This document shows, one piece after another, positions 54,297 through 63,890 of a stretch of DNA of 64,000 bases (positions are counted from its first letter, which is position 1; each line of letters opens with the position of its first letter). Below the pieces are notes generated by a model that saw only the letters and a program-made list of their open reading frames with translations, was not told the origin of the DNA and ran no database searches. The stretch lies in contig OZ253548.1 of the NCBI GenBank assembly GCA_965262595.1, positions 1,860,001 to 1,924,000 on the forward strand, read 5' to 3'. This DNA comes from CATQHB01 sp965262595. GTDB lineage: Bacteria > Chloroflexota > Dehalococcoidia > Lucifugimonadales > UBA3495. Made by a program: the position numbers and the translations under genes.

Positions 54297-55313
54297 ATGT
54301 CAACCAAGCGGAGCTTGTTATCCGTCACCGACCTTAGCCCGGAGGACACCGGGGCCATCGTCCGCCGCGCCATCGAGCTAAAATCGGCGTCGGCCGGGGA
54401 TGCCGGCCATGTCCTGCGGGGCAAGAGCGTGGCATTGCTTTTCGAAAAGCCCTCCCTGCGTACCAAGGTCAGCTTCATGGTGGGCATTCAGGAGCTGGGC
54501 GGCTATTCCCTTTATCTGGGGCCGGAGGAGGTAGGTCTGGGCGCCCGCGAGCCGGCGTCGGACGTGGCCCGCGTGCTGTCCGGATACGTGGATTGCATCG
54601 TAGCCCGGGTTAACTCCCACCGCAGTCTGGAGGAGCTGGCCGAGTACGCCGGCATCCCGGTGATCAACGCCCTCTCCGACTGGGAGCATCCCTGTCAGAT
54701 AATGGCCGACCTGGTAACCGTTGCGGAACACCAGGGCGATTTGGCGGGCCGAAAGCTGGCCTTTATCGGCGATGGCAACAATGTGGCCCGCAGCCTTTGC
54801 CTGGCCCTGCCTGCCGTCGGTATGAACTTCGTCATTGCCTCGCCAAACGGCTACAATCTGGACGCGCCGACGCTGCAGCAGGCCCGGGAACGTGCCCAGG
54901 AACGTACCCGGACACAAGCCCGGACACCAGCCCGGCAGCAATCGCCGGAGCAGCCCAGCAACAGTAACAGCAACAGCAACGCGACGGCGGAAATCAGGTC
55001 ATTGCAAGACCCGGCAGAAGCGGTACAGGGGGCCGACGTGGTCTATACCGACGTGTGGACCAGTATGGGCGACGAGGCGGAAAGACGGGGCCGGTTGGAG
55101 GCTTTCCAGGGTTATACGGTGGATCCCGCCTTGCTGGCTCAGGCCAAGCCCACCGCTCATTTCATGCACGATATGCCCGCCCACTATGGGGAAGAGGTTC
55201 CCCCCGGAATGCTGGAACATCCTCAATCTATCGCCTACGCCCAGGCGCACAACCGGAAGCACGCCCAAAAGGCGATCCTGGAATACCTGATGGGCAGCCC
55301 AGAGGAACACTAG
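54297..55313 (+). CDS. argF: Ornithine carbamoyltransferase-like protein
   Basis: From ATG 54297 the 338-residue enzyme shows KPSLRTKVSFMVG (the S-x-R-T carbamoyl phosphate loop), DWEHPCQIMADLVTVAEHQG (HPxQ, D, E) and GDGNNVARSLCLALPAVGMN. Normally it makes citrulline for arginine synthesis. Two oddities stand out. A low-complexity insertion (residues about 190-225, Arg/Gln/Thr then Asn/Ser runs) splits the ornithine domain. And the HCLP motif reads HDMP (FMHDMPAHYGEEV), replacing the ornithine-side Cys by Asp. A related carbamoyltransferase or altered substrate is therefore possible. Confidence 0.85.
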   Translation: MSTKRSLLSVTDLSPEDTGAIVRRAIELKSASAGDAGHVLRGKSVALLFEKPSLRTKVSFMVGIQELGGYSLYLGPEEVGLGAREPASDVARVLSGYVDCIVARVNSHRSLEELAEYAGIPVINALSDWEHPCQIMADLVTVAEHQGDLAGRKLAFIGDGNNVARSLCLALPAVGMNFVIASPNGYNLDAPTLQQARERAQERTRTQARTPARQQSPEQPSNSNSNSNATAEIRSLQDPAEAVQGADVVYTDVWTSMGDEAERRGRLEAFQGYTVDPALLAQAKPTAHFMHDMPAHYGEEVPPGMLEHPQSIAYAQAHNRKHAQKAILEYLMGSPEEH

Positions 55314-55374
55314 AGCGTTCTGCCCTTCGATCAGTTCCGTTCAACATTCAGGCAATCCGACACTTAGGTTTGAT

Positions 55375-56922
55375 ATGGTTCAACAAATTGACCCCGAATC
55401 GGCAGAGAATTATTCTGCTGCCGATGCCGCAAACAACCGGGTAGAGTCCCGGCCCGCTCAACCTTCTGCCACCCAACCGATTGTGGCGGTGGTCGGGCGC
55501 CCTAATGTGGGCAAATCATCCCTGTTCAACCGGATACTGGCCCGACGGCAGGCAATTGTGTCCGATGTAGCCGGCACCACCCGAGACCGGCTGATGGCGG
55601 AGGCCACCTGGGACGACTACCGCTTTATTTTGGTGGATACCGGCGGGCTGGAATCCGACCCGCAAGGCAGCATCCGCGAGATGGTGCAGGACCAGGCGGA
55701 TATGGCGATGGCCGGGGCCGACGTGATCGTGTTGGTTGCCGACGCCAACTCCGGCCTGACTCCCACAGACCAGGAGATTGCCGACCGGCTGCGGCGGACG
55801 TCCAAGCCGGTGATCCTCGCGGTCAACAAGATTGACAACGACGCCCGGGAGATTGCCGCCGCCGAGTTTTACAAACTGGGGATGGCCGACTCGGTGATGA
55901 TCAGCGCCTACCACAATTATGGCATCTACGACCTGATGGACCGGGTTATCTCTTACCTGCCGACGCCGGAATATTTTCCCGATCCGGAGGACGAAGAGGC
56001 TCCGCCGGTTTCCATCAATATTCCGACCGCTCTTTCAGGTGACGCTGAGGATGACATTGCGGGCAGCGCCGCGGGGTTGGCCGAAGCCGCGCCCAGACCG
56101 GCAAGAGCTCCGGCCGGCGAGTTGAAGCTGGCAATCGTGGGGCGTACCAACGTGGGCAAGTCCTTGCTGCTGAACGCCATCATCGGCGAGGAACGGGCAA
56201 TTGTGTCCGACATAGCCGGCACCACCCGGGACGCGCTGGACACTCAGTTAATCTACCGGGGACGACCGATAACGCTGATTGATACGGCGGGAATACGGCG
56301 GCCGGGTCAGGTACAGCCCGGCATCGAAAAATACAGTGTCATCCGGTCGGTGAACGCGGTCAACCGCAGCGATATTACCTTGCTGGTCACCGACGCCTCG
56401 GAGCTGGCCACCGCCCAGGACGCCCACATATCCGGCCTGGCCTGGGAAATGTGCAAGGGCGTGATTGTGGTGGTCAATAAGTGGGACCTGGTTTCGGACC
56501 GAGACCGCTACGCCGCCGACCAGGCGATGGCCCGGGTGCAGGACCGGCTCCACTTTATGCCCTATGTTCCCATCTGTTTTACCTCGGCGTTGAAACAGCA
56601 AGGCATCACCGGGTTAATCAACACCGCCCTGGACTTGTGGCAGGAGCGGATGCGCTGGATACCGGGGCGGGACTTGCAGTATATGCTGGCCGAGGCGCTG
56701 ACCGACCATAATCCGCCGCCGGTCAAAGGCAAGGGAAGGCGGGGCGAGTATCTGCGCATCAACCGGGTCAGCCAAATTGACGTAAACCCGCCCACCTTTT
56801 TGTTTTCAGTCAACAACCCGGGGTTGGTACACTTTACCTACCAACGTTATCTGGAGAACCGGCTTCGGCAAAAGTTCCGTTTTGACCGTACCCACCTGAA
56901 ACTGATGTTCAGGAAACGATAA
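55375..56922 (+). CDS. der: Double-GTPase ribosome assembly factor
   Basis: The 515-residue protein has two Era-like GTPase domains, each with GRPNVGKSSLFN / GRTNVGKSLLLN, DTGGLES / DTAGIRRPGQ and NKID / NKWD, and ends with the KH-like domain (RINRVSQIDVNPPTFLFSVN). Der (EngA) is needed for 50S ribosome maturation. An N-terminal extension of about 35 residues and a long acidic linker (PEYFPDPEDEEAPPVSINIP) between domains are unusual but harmless-looking. Its TAATG stop/start overlap with plsY suggests a der-plsY-gpsA transcript. Confidence 0.96.
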   Translation: MVQQIDPESAENYSAADAANNRVESRPAQPSATQPIVAVVGRPNVGKSSLFNRILARRQAIVSDVAGTTRDRLMAEATWDDYRFILVDTGGLESDPQGSIREMVQDQADMAMAGADVIVLVADANSGLTPTDQEIADRLRRTSKPVILAVNKIDNDAREIAAAEFYKLGMADSVMISAYHNYGIYDLMDRVISYLPTPEYFPDPEDEEAPPVSINIPTALSGDAEDDIAGSAAGLAEAAPRPARAPAGELKLAIVGRTNVGKSLLLNAIIGEERAIVSDIAGTTRDALDTQLIYRGRPITLIDTAGIRRPGQVQPGIEKYSVIRSVNAVNRSDITLLVTDASELATAQDAHISGLAWEMCKGVIVVVNKWDLVSDRDRYAADQAMARVQDRLHFMPYVPICFTSALKQQGITGLINTALDLWQERMRWIPGRDLQYMLAEALTDHNPPPVKGKGRRGEYLRINRVSQIDVNPPTFLFSVNNPGLVHFTYQRYLENRLRQKFRFDRTHLKLMFRKR

Positions 56923-57641
56923 TGCGGGCTTTGACGCTCCCCGTCCTATGCTCTCTGGCGGCCCTGCCCCTGCTGGCCGCAGTCTCGGTAGTGGCGCTGC
57001 TCACCATGCCGGGGGCGCCGGCCGCGGCCAGATACGCCGTGGTAATGCCCCTGGCGTATCTCATCGGCGCCCTGCCCTGGGGCTACATCCTGCTGCACCT
57101 GCGCCGGGGCATTGACATCCGGGACTATGGCAGCGGCCGCACCGGAGTTTCCAACACCCTGCGCACCGGCGGGATCCGGGTCGCCGGGCTGGTGCTGTTG
57201 CTTGATTTGAGCAAGGGCATTTTGGCCGTGCTGTTGGCCCGGGCGCTGGTCGGAGACCCGACGGCGGAAGTGGCCGCCGGACTGCTGGCGCTGGTCGGAC
57301 ATAATTGGCCGGTGTTCCTGGGCTTCCGGGGCGGCAGAGGCATTGCGCCGGGGCTGGGCGCAATGGTAATTATGGCGCCAATCGCAGCGGCAATCGGGGT
57401 TTTGGTCTTTATACCCATCTGCCTGATCAGCCGCTACCTGTCCCTGGGGTCAATCCTGGGCGTGGTTACCGCCTGCGCCGCCTTGCCGGCCCTGGCCCTG
57501 TTGGGGCTTTCACAAAACACGTACATGATCTACGGTCTCCTGGGCGGAGCCGTCATAATCTGGCAGCACCGGGACAACATCCAACGAATCCGCCAGGGCA
57601 CCGAGCGGCGCATTGGCAACCCGGCCACCCGGATACAATAG
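56922..57641 (+). CDS. plsY: Acyl-phosphate:glycerol-3-phosphate acyltransferase
   Basis: The 239-residue membrane protein has about six helices and PlsY motifs: LIGALPWGYILLHLRRGIDI, GSGRTGVSNTLRTGG (the GSGNxGxTNxxR loop), GHNWPVFLGFRGGRGIAPGL. It adds the first acyl chain to glycerol-3-phosphate made by GpsA, encoded next. The N-terminus has an extra helix (TLPVLCSLAALPLLAAVSVV) compared with most PlsY. Its ATG overlaps the der stop (TAATG). Confidence 0.93.
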   Translation: MRALTLPVLCSLAALPLLAAVSVVALLTMPGAPAAARYAVVMPLAYLIGALPWGYILLHLRRGIDIRDYGSGRTGVSNTLRTGGIRVAGLVLLLDLSKGILAVLLARALVGDPTAEVAAGLLALVGHNWPVFLGFRGGRGIAPGLGAMVIMAPIAAAIGVLVFIPICLISRYLSLGSILGVVTACAALPALALLGLSQNTYMIYGLLGGAVIIWQHRDNIQRIRQGTERRIGNPATRIQ

Positions 57642-57818
57642 CCTTTGACCATTCGCTCCGCTCGGAGTTAGCCGGGCTAATCGGTTTACCCCTTTTGACC
57701 CAGCCTGAAGCCGGCCCTGATGCGCCGGTCGAGCCACTGGAATAGACTCGGAACAGCCGGTTCACAACCTGCCCTCTCTGCCGAGGCCGCCGCCGTTCCG
57801 GGATTTTGGTAATGTGCG

Positions 57819-58838
57819 ATGGAGTCTCCACCGTTGAATTCAGCGGCAGCCATAATTGGAACCACCACTTGGGGCACGACCCTGGGGGTTATTCTGGCGC
57901 GCCGACACATACCGGTAACCCTGATGGCGCGAACCGCAGAGGAAGCCGCTCAGCTTAATTCTGCCCGAGAGAACCGGCGCTTTCTGCCGGGCATACCCTT
58001 TCCCGACTGCCTGACGGTGGACCACGACACGGCGCGGGGAGTAGCTCCGGCCAAGCTGGTTATTCTGGCCGTGCCCTCCGATCGATTTCGCCGGAACGTG
58101 CAGCAAGTTGCCGCCAGTCTGTCTCCGGAGGCCACCATCCTCAGCGTGTCCAAGGGACTGGAGTTGGCCGCCGGGAAACGAATGAGCCAGGTGCTGGAAG
58201 AGGAACTGCCGCCACCTCTGCGACCAAACATCTGCGTTATGTCCGGCCCCAACCTGGCCCTGGAAGTAGCCCAGGAAAAGCCCTGCGCTACCGTGGTGGC
58301 CGGTAAGGACGGCAAGAAGACCACCTATGTTCAGGAACTTTTGATGTCCTCATCATTCCGGGTTTACACCAGCGACGACGTGACCGGCGTGGAAATGGGC
58401 GGCACTCTGAAGAACATCATCGCCCTGGGCGCCGGGATATCCGACGGACTGGACTTGGGCCAGAACAGCAAGTCCGCTTTTATCACCCGGGGCCTGGCCG
58501 AGATAACCCGCCTGGGGGTTGCGGCCGGGGCGCAGCCCACCACTTTCGCCGGGCTGGCCGGATTGGGAGACTTGGTAGCCACCTGCTACAGCCAGTTGAG
58601 CCGTAACCGCTACGTGGGTGAGCAGCTAACCCAGGGCCGGACCTGGGCGGATATACGGGCCGGGATGCAAAACGTGGTCGAGGGAGTCAATACCACCGGC
58701 GCCGCCCTGGCAATGGCCGAAAAGCTGAACGTGGAGATGCCCATCGCCCACGCTACCTACCGGGTGCTGTTCGAGGACCTGCCGCCCCGCGAAGCTATCG
58801 CCGAGCTGATGGGCCGCCCGCCCCACTCCGAGCATTGA
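57819..58838 (+). CDS. gpsA: NAD(P)-dependent glycerol-3-phosphate dehydrogenase
   Basis: The 339-residue enzyme supplies glycerol-3-phosphate for PlsY. Motifs are SVSKGLELAAGKRMSQVLEE, MSGPNLALEVAQEKP, GGTLKNIIALGAGISDGLD (catalytic Lys), GLGDLVATCYSQLSRNRYVG and NVVEGVNTT. The nucleotide loop reads GTTTWGT where GAGSWGT is usual, a substitution that keeps its shape. It starts at ATG 57819 and lies 177 bp behind plsY. Confidence 0.94.
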   Translation: MESPPLNSAAAIIGTTTWGTTLGVILARRHIPVTLMARTAEEAAQLNSARENRRFLPGIPFPDCLTVDHDTARGVAPAKLVILAVPSDRFRRNVQQVAASLSPEATILSVSKGLELAAGKRMSQVLEEELPPPLRPNICVMSGPNLALEVAQEKPCATVVAGKDGKKTTYVQELLMSSSFRVYTSDDVTGVEMGGTLKNIIALGAGISDGLDLGQNSKSAFITRGLAEITRLGVAAGAQPTTFAGLAGLGDLVATCYSQLSRNRYVGEQLTQGRTWADIRAGMQNVVEGVNTTGAALAMAEKLNVEMPIAHATYRVLFEDLPPREAIAELMGRPPHSEH

Positions 58839-58907
58839 GTTTCCGAAAGTCGGCTTGAGCGCCGCCGCCGGCCCATAGACCAGGACAACCAACCGGATCG
58901 GATTAGC

Positions 58908-59381
58908 TCAACTCTGGCCCAGACCCAGGCGGCGCAGTTCCGCCAGCCCTTCTTCCAGAGCCGTCCAGGGCAGCAAGGCGCACTTGATACGCACCGGATA
59001 GCGGCGCACCACTTGCAGCGCCGCCAGGTCTTTCAACTGGACCAGCGCGTCCGGCGCCAGGGTATTGCCCTGCATCAGTTCCCGGAAAACCCGGGACAAC
59101 TCCGCCAGCTCCTCCGCCGACTTGCCTTCCATTCCCTCAGCCATCATTGACGCCGAAGCCTGAATAATGGAGCAGCCCTCGCATTGGGAAGACACCCGGG
59201 ACACCCGTCCGTCCGGGGCCAGCTTTACCTGGAGCGTAACCTCATCGCCGCAAAAGGGATTGAGTTCATGAACTTTAACATCGGCATCGGCCAAGGGCGC
59301 CCGATGCCGTGGATTGCGGAAGTGGTCCATAATCGCGGCGCCATAAAGGCCGTCAAAGGAGACATCAGAAAACTGCGACAT
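58908..59381 (-). CDS. sufU: SufU-type iron-sulfur cluster scaffold
   Basis: The 157-residue protein has the NifU/SufU layout: LYGAAIMDHFRNPRH, NPFCGDEV (Cys, Asp), QCEGCSIIQASASMMAEGM (Cys) and RRYPVRIKCALLPWTALEEG (Cys). These residues bind zinc or a cluster, and SufU passes sulfur from SufS to SufBCD. Those partner genes are not in the window. The start MSQFSDVSFDGLYG is in line with the family. Confidence 0.93.
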   Translation of the reverse strand: MSQFSDVSFDGLYGAAIMDHFRNPRHRAPLADADVKVHELNPFCGDEVTLQVKLAPDGRVSRVSSQCEGCSIIQASASMMAEGMEGKSAEELAELSRVFRELMQGNTLAPDALVQLKDLAALQVVRRYPVRIKCALLPWTALEEGLAELRRLGLGQS

Positions 59382-59519
59382 AGCTGCTGAATCTGCCCGG
59401 TTGATGTTGATAACTGATACCCTGGATTGGTTCTATTCCGGCTTTAAGCTTATCACAAACGGAGCGCTCCGGTGGATCTGGGCATAGCGGGGTCAGGGAA
59501 ATCGCCCTTGGGTGAACCA

Positions 59520-59630
59520 AGTCCCCGGCAATGGTACTTCCGGCGCAGGCCGGCATCCGGATATTCTTGCCCAGGGACAGTTGGCCTATGCCTGGGATTA
59601 TCCGGATTCCGGATTTCTCCGGAATGACGG
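59520..59630 (+). repeat. Interspersed repeat, copy B
   Basis: Same-orientation relative of 40988-41100 (shared gattccggatttctccggaa; ttggcc and gtccccgg blocks). Both sit in gaps that otherwise hold no gene (59382-59892 here). On the minus strand it can encode AVIPEKSGIRIIPGIG. Confidence 0.7.
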
Positions 59631-59892
59631 CAGCAGGGCCGGAATCAAGTGGGCCAGTCAGGACAATACGAAGCACAGAGCTTCAAATACGATTGCCCCG
59701 ACAATAGAGGGATGGCAATGGGAACGGGAGTTACTGGCATAGCTCATCAAAAAGCGCAGGCGGAAACAAACCGGCCAACGACCGCCAAACCATTTCCGCC
59801 GCCGCTCCGAATTGAATTGAGCCGGCAATTGCCGGCCCAATTCACGAGTCCGTCAATGTTGGTAACCGCGGACTTTGCCAGGAACGGACCGG

Positions 59893-61650
59893 CTATTCCA
59901 GCCAGACTTCAGCCCAATAGTAATATTCGGCAAGGGCGGTGTTGGGATAGAAGTCTTTCAGGTTCCAGTCGAATACCCAGCGGTAGGAGCCGGTTATCGG
60001 GCTGAACACATAGGCCTGGTCCAACAGGTGACGTTGCAACTCCTTTAGCTGCGCCTGACGCCGCGCCGGATTCAGTTCCGCCGCTTGCCGCTCAATCATC
60101 CGGTCCAAAACCGCATCCTGATGGCCGATGATGTTTCCCGGCCCGTCGCTGTGCAGCAGGGCAAACAGGTAGCCGTTGGTGGTGGAGTGCGGCGGCACCG
60201 GCCCCAGGACAATCTGGTATTGCCGGTTCGAGCCAAACATCAGCTCATTTATCTGGGTCGGCGGCACCGACCGCACCGTGGGAGCAAGCCCCACTGCCGT
60301 CAAATCGTCGGCGATCTGATGGCCCAGCTCCAGATAGTCCGGGCCCAGGTTGGCAACGGCCAGCTCAATCTGCAACCGGGGATGATGCATGCTGTCGTTG
60401 ACCAAAATGTCCCGGGCTTCGCTGGGTGAGGCCAGATAATCGGCGCGCATCTCGTCGTGGGTCAGCCCCCAGTCCGGGCCGGACAGGGGCATACCCATAC
60501 CGACGTTGCCTTGACCGGCCCAGTTGACGTCCACATATTCCCAGGGGTCAACGGCCTTGAAGATTGCCCGGCGCAGCAGCAAATTGTCCAAAGGAGCCGC
60601 CTGTACGTTGAGCGACATTACCACGCCGATTTCCGGTTGATGGGATACCCGGGAATTGAACTCCTCGCTGCTCCCCTCCAACTGTTCCCAATCCGTAGGC
60701 GGCGCCACAATCACATCCACCAAACCGGCCCGGAAAACGGCTATTCGTTCCTGGTTCTGGGAAGCATCGACTCCTGGACTCTTGACCGCTTTAATCGTTA
60801 GTTCATCCAGGTAAGGCAGCTTGGCATCGAAATAGCCGGGGTTGCGGCTGAAGCGGACGTCTCCCCCGACTCCCGTTTCAGCTCCCTCCCAAATCCAGGG
60901 CCCGGTGCCCACCACCGGACTTTGACGCAGATCGCCGTACTGCTCCACCACTTCCGGGGCCACAATCTTGCTGCGCCCGTCGGCCAGGACCAGCAGGGCA
61001 TCGCTATCCAGAAAGTTCAGATTGACCCGAAAAGTGTGGTCGTCCACAACTTCGATTTCACCGATGCCTCGGTCGGCAAAGCGGACGGCGCCGGGCCAGC
61101 CGGGAGTCCGCATCCGCCGATAGCTATAGGTCAGGTCATCGGCCACCAGCTTTCGCCCGTTGACCGGCGCTACATTATGCCAACGGACATCGGGGCGCAG
61201 ACGGAACTCATAGGCCAGATCCTGGGTCAATTTCCAGCTTTCGCACAGGTCGCACTCCAGGGACAGGTTCGGCTGGAAATGCTCCAGACCGGTACCGATT
61301 CGCAGCAAACGGCTGTAGGCCAGCCCCGGCCCCATCACCGCCAAGGTTTCCTGGGATTCCTGATGTACGTCGCGGTGCGGAATATCGGCCATTCCGGCCA
61401 GGGTCAGGGAACCGCCATACTTGCCCCGATGCGCCGGCATGACCAGCGGGCCCGGGGCGGGTTCCACCGACGGCGGCGCAGGCGCGTAAACCGGCACATC
61501 GCCGGGCGCCGGCGGCGCCGATGATTCGGCAACGGGAACGGCATACGGCCCGGAATACGGCGCCGACGGCTCTTCCGCAGAGCAGGCCGCCAAAATCAGC
61601 AGCAACAAACCTGGAATAAGAAACTTGGCAAATGAAAAGAAATGCGTCAT
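59893..61650 (-). CDS. ABC transporter substrate-binding lipoprotein, family 5 (peptide type)
   Basis: The 585-residue protein begins with a lipoprotein signal (FLIPGLLLLILAACSAEE; Cys about residue 23) and a Pro/Ala-rich spacer. It then has the SBP_bac_5 fold: GGSLTLAGMADIPHRDVHQE, LECDLCESWKLTQDLAYEFR, PDVRWHNVAPVNGRKLVADD, TYSYRRM and the WIWEGAE...NPGYF region. The family binds oligopeptides, opines or sugars for an OppBCDF-type importer. No permease genes are nearby, so its partner or substrate is unknown. Confidence 0.9.
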   Translation of the reverse strand: MTHFFSFAKFLIPGLLLLILAACSAEEPSAPYSGPYAVPVAESSAPPAPGDVPVYAPAPPSVEPAPGPLVMPAHRGKYGGSLTLAGMADIPHRDVHQESQETLAVMGPGLAYSRLLRIGTGLEHFQPNLSLECDLCESWKLTQDLAYEFRLRPDVRWHNVAPVNGRKLVADDLTYSYRRMRTPGWPGAVRFADRGIGEIEVVDDHTFRVNLNFLDSDALLVLADGRSKIVAPEVVEQYGDLRQSPVVGTGPWIWEGAETGVGGDVRFSRNPGYFDAKLPYLDELTIKAVKSPGVDASQNQERIAVFRAGLVDVIVAPPTDWEQLEGSSEEFNSRVSHQPEIGVVMSLNVQAAPLDNLLLRRAIFKAVDPWEYVDVNWAGQGNVGMGMPLSGPDWGLTHDEMRADYLASPSEARDILVNDSMHHPRLQIELAVANLGPDYLELGHQIADDLTAVGLAPTVRSVPPTQINELMFGSNRQYQIVLGPVPPHSTTNGYLFALLHSDGPGNIIGHQDAVLDRMIERQAAELNPARRQAQLKELQRHLLDQAYVFSPITGSYRWVFDWNLKDFYPNTALAEYYYWAEVWLE

Positions 61651-61815
61651 TCCACCCCCCCAAACCCAACCTGCAACGGACGCAATGGGCCTAGATGATT
61701 TAACCGGCGAACCGGCTCTATTAAATGTAGCGGAAGGCTTGCTTCAGCCGCCAGTTAATTCTCTTACGTAATAAGAGGAATTTGTGGAGGTGGGGGCCGT
61801 AAGACGGACCAGAGG

Positions 61816-62352
61816 CTAACCGGGGGTACTGTAGGTGGGCGGCAAGGCTCCGGCGCCCCGTTTCAGCCCTTTCAGGTACGCAATCTGGCCCTGATGTTGG
61901 TAGAACTCGCCGAGCAGCTGCATCAGCACACCGCCTACGGACAAATTGGGCCGCTGCTCCCGGGGTACGCGGTCAAAGTCCTCCGGGGCCAACCCTCGCA
62001 GATACTCCAGGGTAGAGGCGCGAACCGCCTCGCCGTACCGCAGCAACTCCGCCAAGTCCAGGGCCGGAAAGTTGGCAACCTGCTCCGGGGTATGGCCGAA
62101 ACCATTGTCCCGGGTGGGCAGACCGAATTTTTCGTGCCAGCCGTCCCGCTCCCACAACTCCGGCTGCCGCTGCACGAAGAACTGAATCCACATATCTTCA
62201 ACCCGTAGGGTATGCCACAACATCCAGCCAATGGGATTGGCGTCTGCGCCAGGCTGCCAGGCCAGTTCTTCCGGGGTCAAATCCCCGACGGCCTCCAACA
62301 GATAAGCCTGCTCCCGGTTAAGGGCGGTTTCAATAAAGTCGTTAAGTATCAT
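61816..62352 (-). CDS. DinB/DUF664-family protein
   Basis: The 178-residue protein is a four-helix bundle of the DinB type: EELAWQPGADANPIGWMLWH, RVEDMWIQFF and LGEFYQHQGQIAYLKGLKRG. The His residues in WMLWH and YQHQGQ can form the metal site of this superfamily of thiol-S-transferases and DNA-damage proteins. No reaction is predictable. AAGAGG precedes the ATG. Confidence 0.85.
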   Translation of the reverse strand: MILNDFIETALNREQAYLLEAVGDLTPEELAWQPGADANPIGWMLWHTLRVEDMWIQFFVQRQPELWERDGWHEKFGLPTRDNGFGHTPEQVANFPALDLAELLRYGEAVRASTLEYLRGLAPEDFDRVPREQRPNLSVGGVLMQLLGEFYQHQGQIAYLKGLKRGAGALPPTYSTPG

Positions 62353-62367
62353 TTTGACGCCTCTTAA

Positions 62368-63033
62368 TCAATCATTCAGCATAAAAGGAAGTTCCGTTTG
62401 ACTGCCAATATCTTTGGAATACGACGGCGCTATGTGATTAGCAAAAATTATTGCTGACCAGGGATCGAATTCGTTGCCCTTGAAGAATCTCGCCAAACCG
62501 GTAGCCGAATACGACTGGCCGTTAAACTTCGACCTTGTCGAAAATTCCTCAACCGCCAGAGGCTTAAACTCATCGGCAATTACGATTTCATAGACAAACC
62601 CTACGTGCCGAGAAGCAACGACGGATGAATGGTCCATAACTAATCCAACCGGCTTGATTTCGGGCAGGTCATTCACTCCTAATTCCTCAGCTACTTCCCT
62701 TTTCAGGGTGGTCGAGAGTAGAGATGACAGCCCGTGATTGCCAGGGCATCGGTCTATATGACCTCCCACAACGAGACTTATCCTGGAACGTAAATCTGCT
62801 CTACCTTCATTGACTCTACGCAGAACGCTGTATTCTTGAGCGTGGTTGCGGATTATTGCGCAAGGAATCGGCTGCACCAAGTCCGCTGCTCTCTCGGCTT
62901 CGGGTCTGGGCAGCCAAGTCATACTTTCTTCCACCGGCCCTAGCATCGATTTAGCAACGGCCCAAGGAACAAAACAGTCGTCGGTGGTCAAGACTTTCCG
63001 GGGGAAAACAAGTATTTCCTGATTGTTATCCAC
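62368..63033 (-). CDS. Nudix-like hydrolase
   Basis: The 221-residue protein starts at GTG 63033 (DNNQEILVFPRKVLTTDDCF). A Nudix-like signature lies in its middle: VVGGHIDRCPGNHG, then LKREVAEELGVNDLPEIK, which gives the REVxEELG core with the Gly/Glu spacing slightly lengthened. Flanking strands (PIPCAIIRNHAQEYSVLRRV, VGFVYEIVIADEF) support the fold. It follows a P-loop kinase gene after 5 bp, so the two may act on the same nucleotide or nucleotide-like substrate. Confidence 0.8.
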   Translation of the reverse strand: MDNNQEILVFPRKVLTTDDCFVPWAVAKSMLGPVEESMTWLPRPEAERAADLVQPIPCAIIRNHAQEYSVLRRVNEGRADLRSRISLVVGGHIDRCPGNHGLSSLLSTTLKREVAEELGVNDLPEIKPVGLVMDHSSVVASRHVGFVYEIVIADEFKPLAVEEFSTRSKFNGQSYSATGLARFFKGNEFDPWSAIIFANHIAPSYSKDIGSQTELPFMLND

Positions 63034-63038
63034 AACTG

Positions 63039-63743
63039 TTACCCTCGGTCGAAACGGTCAAGTATCAAATCAGCTACTTTGGAAGCAGTTGACTGCGGGG
63101 TAGTATCTTGAGAGTTGCTGGTATCAATATTCTCAAAATGCTGAAATTCACTTGCATACTTCTTGCGTACCGAACCATAGGCATTATTCAGGTCTTGCAA
63201 GAATTCGGGATTCATGGCCCTGCCAGGCTCATCTATGAGAGTGTATTGATTTTCCCTTTCCAAGGATGTAGCACCGTCCACAGTGAACAAAAATACCGCA
63301 TCAATCACGGAGCGCCACTTTTCAATACGCAGAAAGTTATGAACTTGGTCACACGTTTCCGGTGTTATCTCACCCCGATCGAGTAAGAGTTGGAACCAAG
63401 CAAGGGCATCGAACAAACCCCGGTCCAGGATTACCAGATGGTATTCATAAGGATCGTGCAAGCTCTCAAGAATATGAGTGAGTGCATAGGAAGCTGACCA
63501 AGTATTGAAAGCTACCAAGTCTGTTCTCAGGTGATAGGGAGTCCGCCTTGACGCTCCTTCGCTCGGAGCCAATACACGAAACCCTAGCCGTCGAAAGAAA
63601 TGCGCGACAATATCAATACAGGTACTCTTACCACTTTTGGGAGTCCCTGAGAATTCTACAAATATGGGCCTTTGCGGCGAACTTTGCTCCAGCAACGTAA
63701 GGGCAAATTCGGCCTTCTGCCGAAGTGGGACTGAATCAGTCAT
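63039..63743 (-). CDS. P-loop nucleotide kinase-like protein
   Basis: From ATG 63743 (MTDSVPLRQKAEFALTLLEQ), with GGAGAGA upstream, the gene encodes 234 residues. Walker A FVEFSGTPKSGKSTCIDIVA, the kinase-like LAPSEGASRRTPYHLRTDLV, a DRG motif (VILDRGLFDALAWF) and an arginine-rich C-terminal region resemble the thymidylate kinase/deoxynucleoside kinase group, but I cannot name it more closely. It is the first gene of a two-gene operon with the Nudix protein. Confidence 0.72.
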   Translation of the reverse strand: MTDSVPLRQKAEFALTLLEQSSPQRPIFVEFSGTPKSGKSTCIDIVAHFFRRLGFRVLAPSEGASRRTPYHLRTDLVAFNTWSASYALTHILESLHDPYEYHLVILDRGLFDALAWFQLLLDRGEITPETCDQVHNFLRIEKWRSVIDAVFLFTVDGATSLERENQYTLIDEPGRAMNPEFLQDLNNAYGSVRKKYASEFQHFENIDTSNSQDTTPQSTASKVADLILDRFDRG

Positions 63744-63890
63744 CAATGTCTCTCCGGGATTTCTCTGGTAAAGTATCCAGTACAGTGAAATTAGCATTAC
63801 TTGGGTTAATTTACCTACCGGCTTCTGTCATCAAAAGGGATACAAACTTTGCCAGAGAATTCCCTTTTTGCTTCCGCCCTAGCTTGAGCT

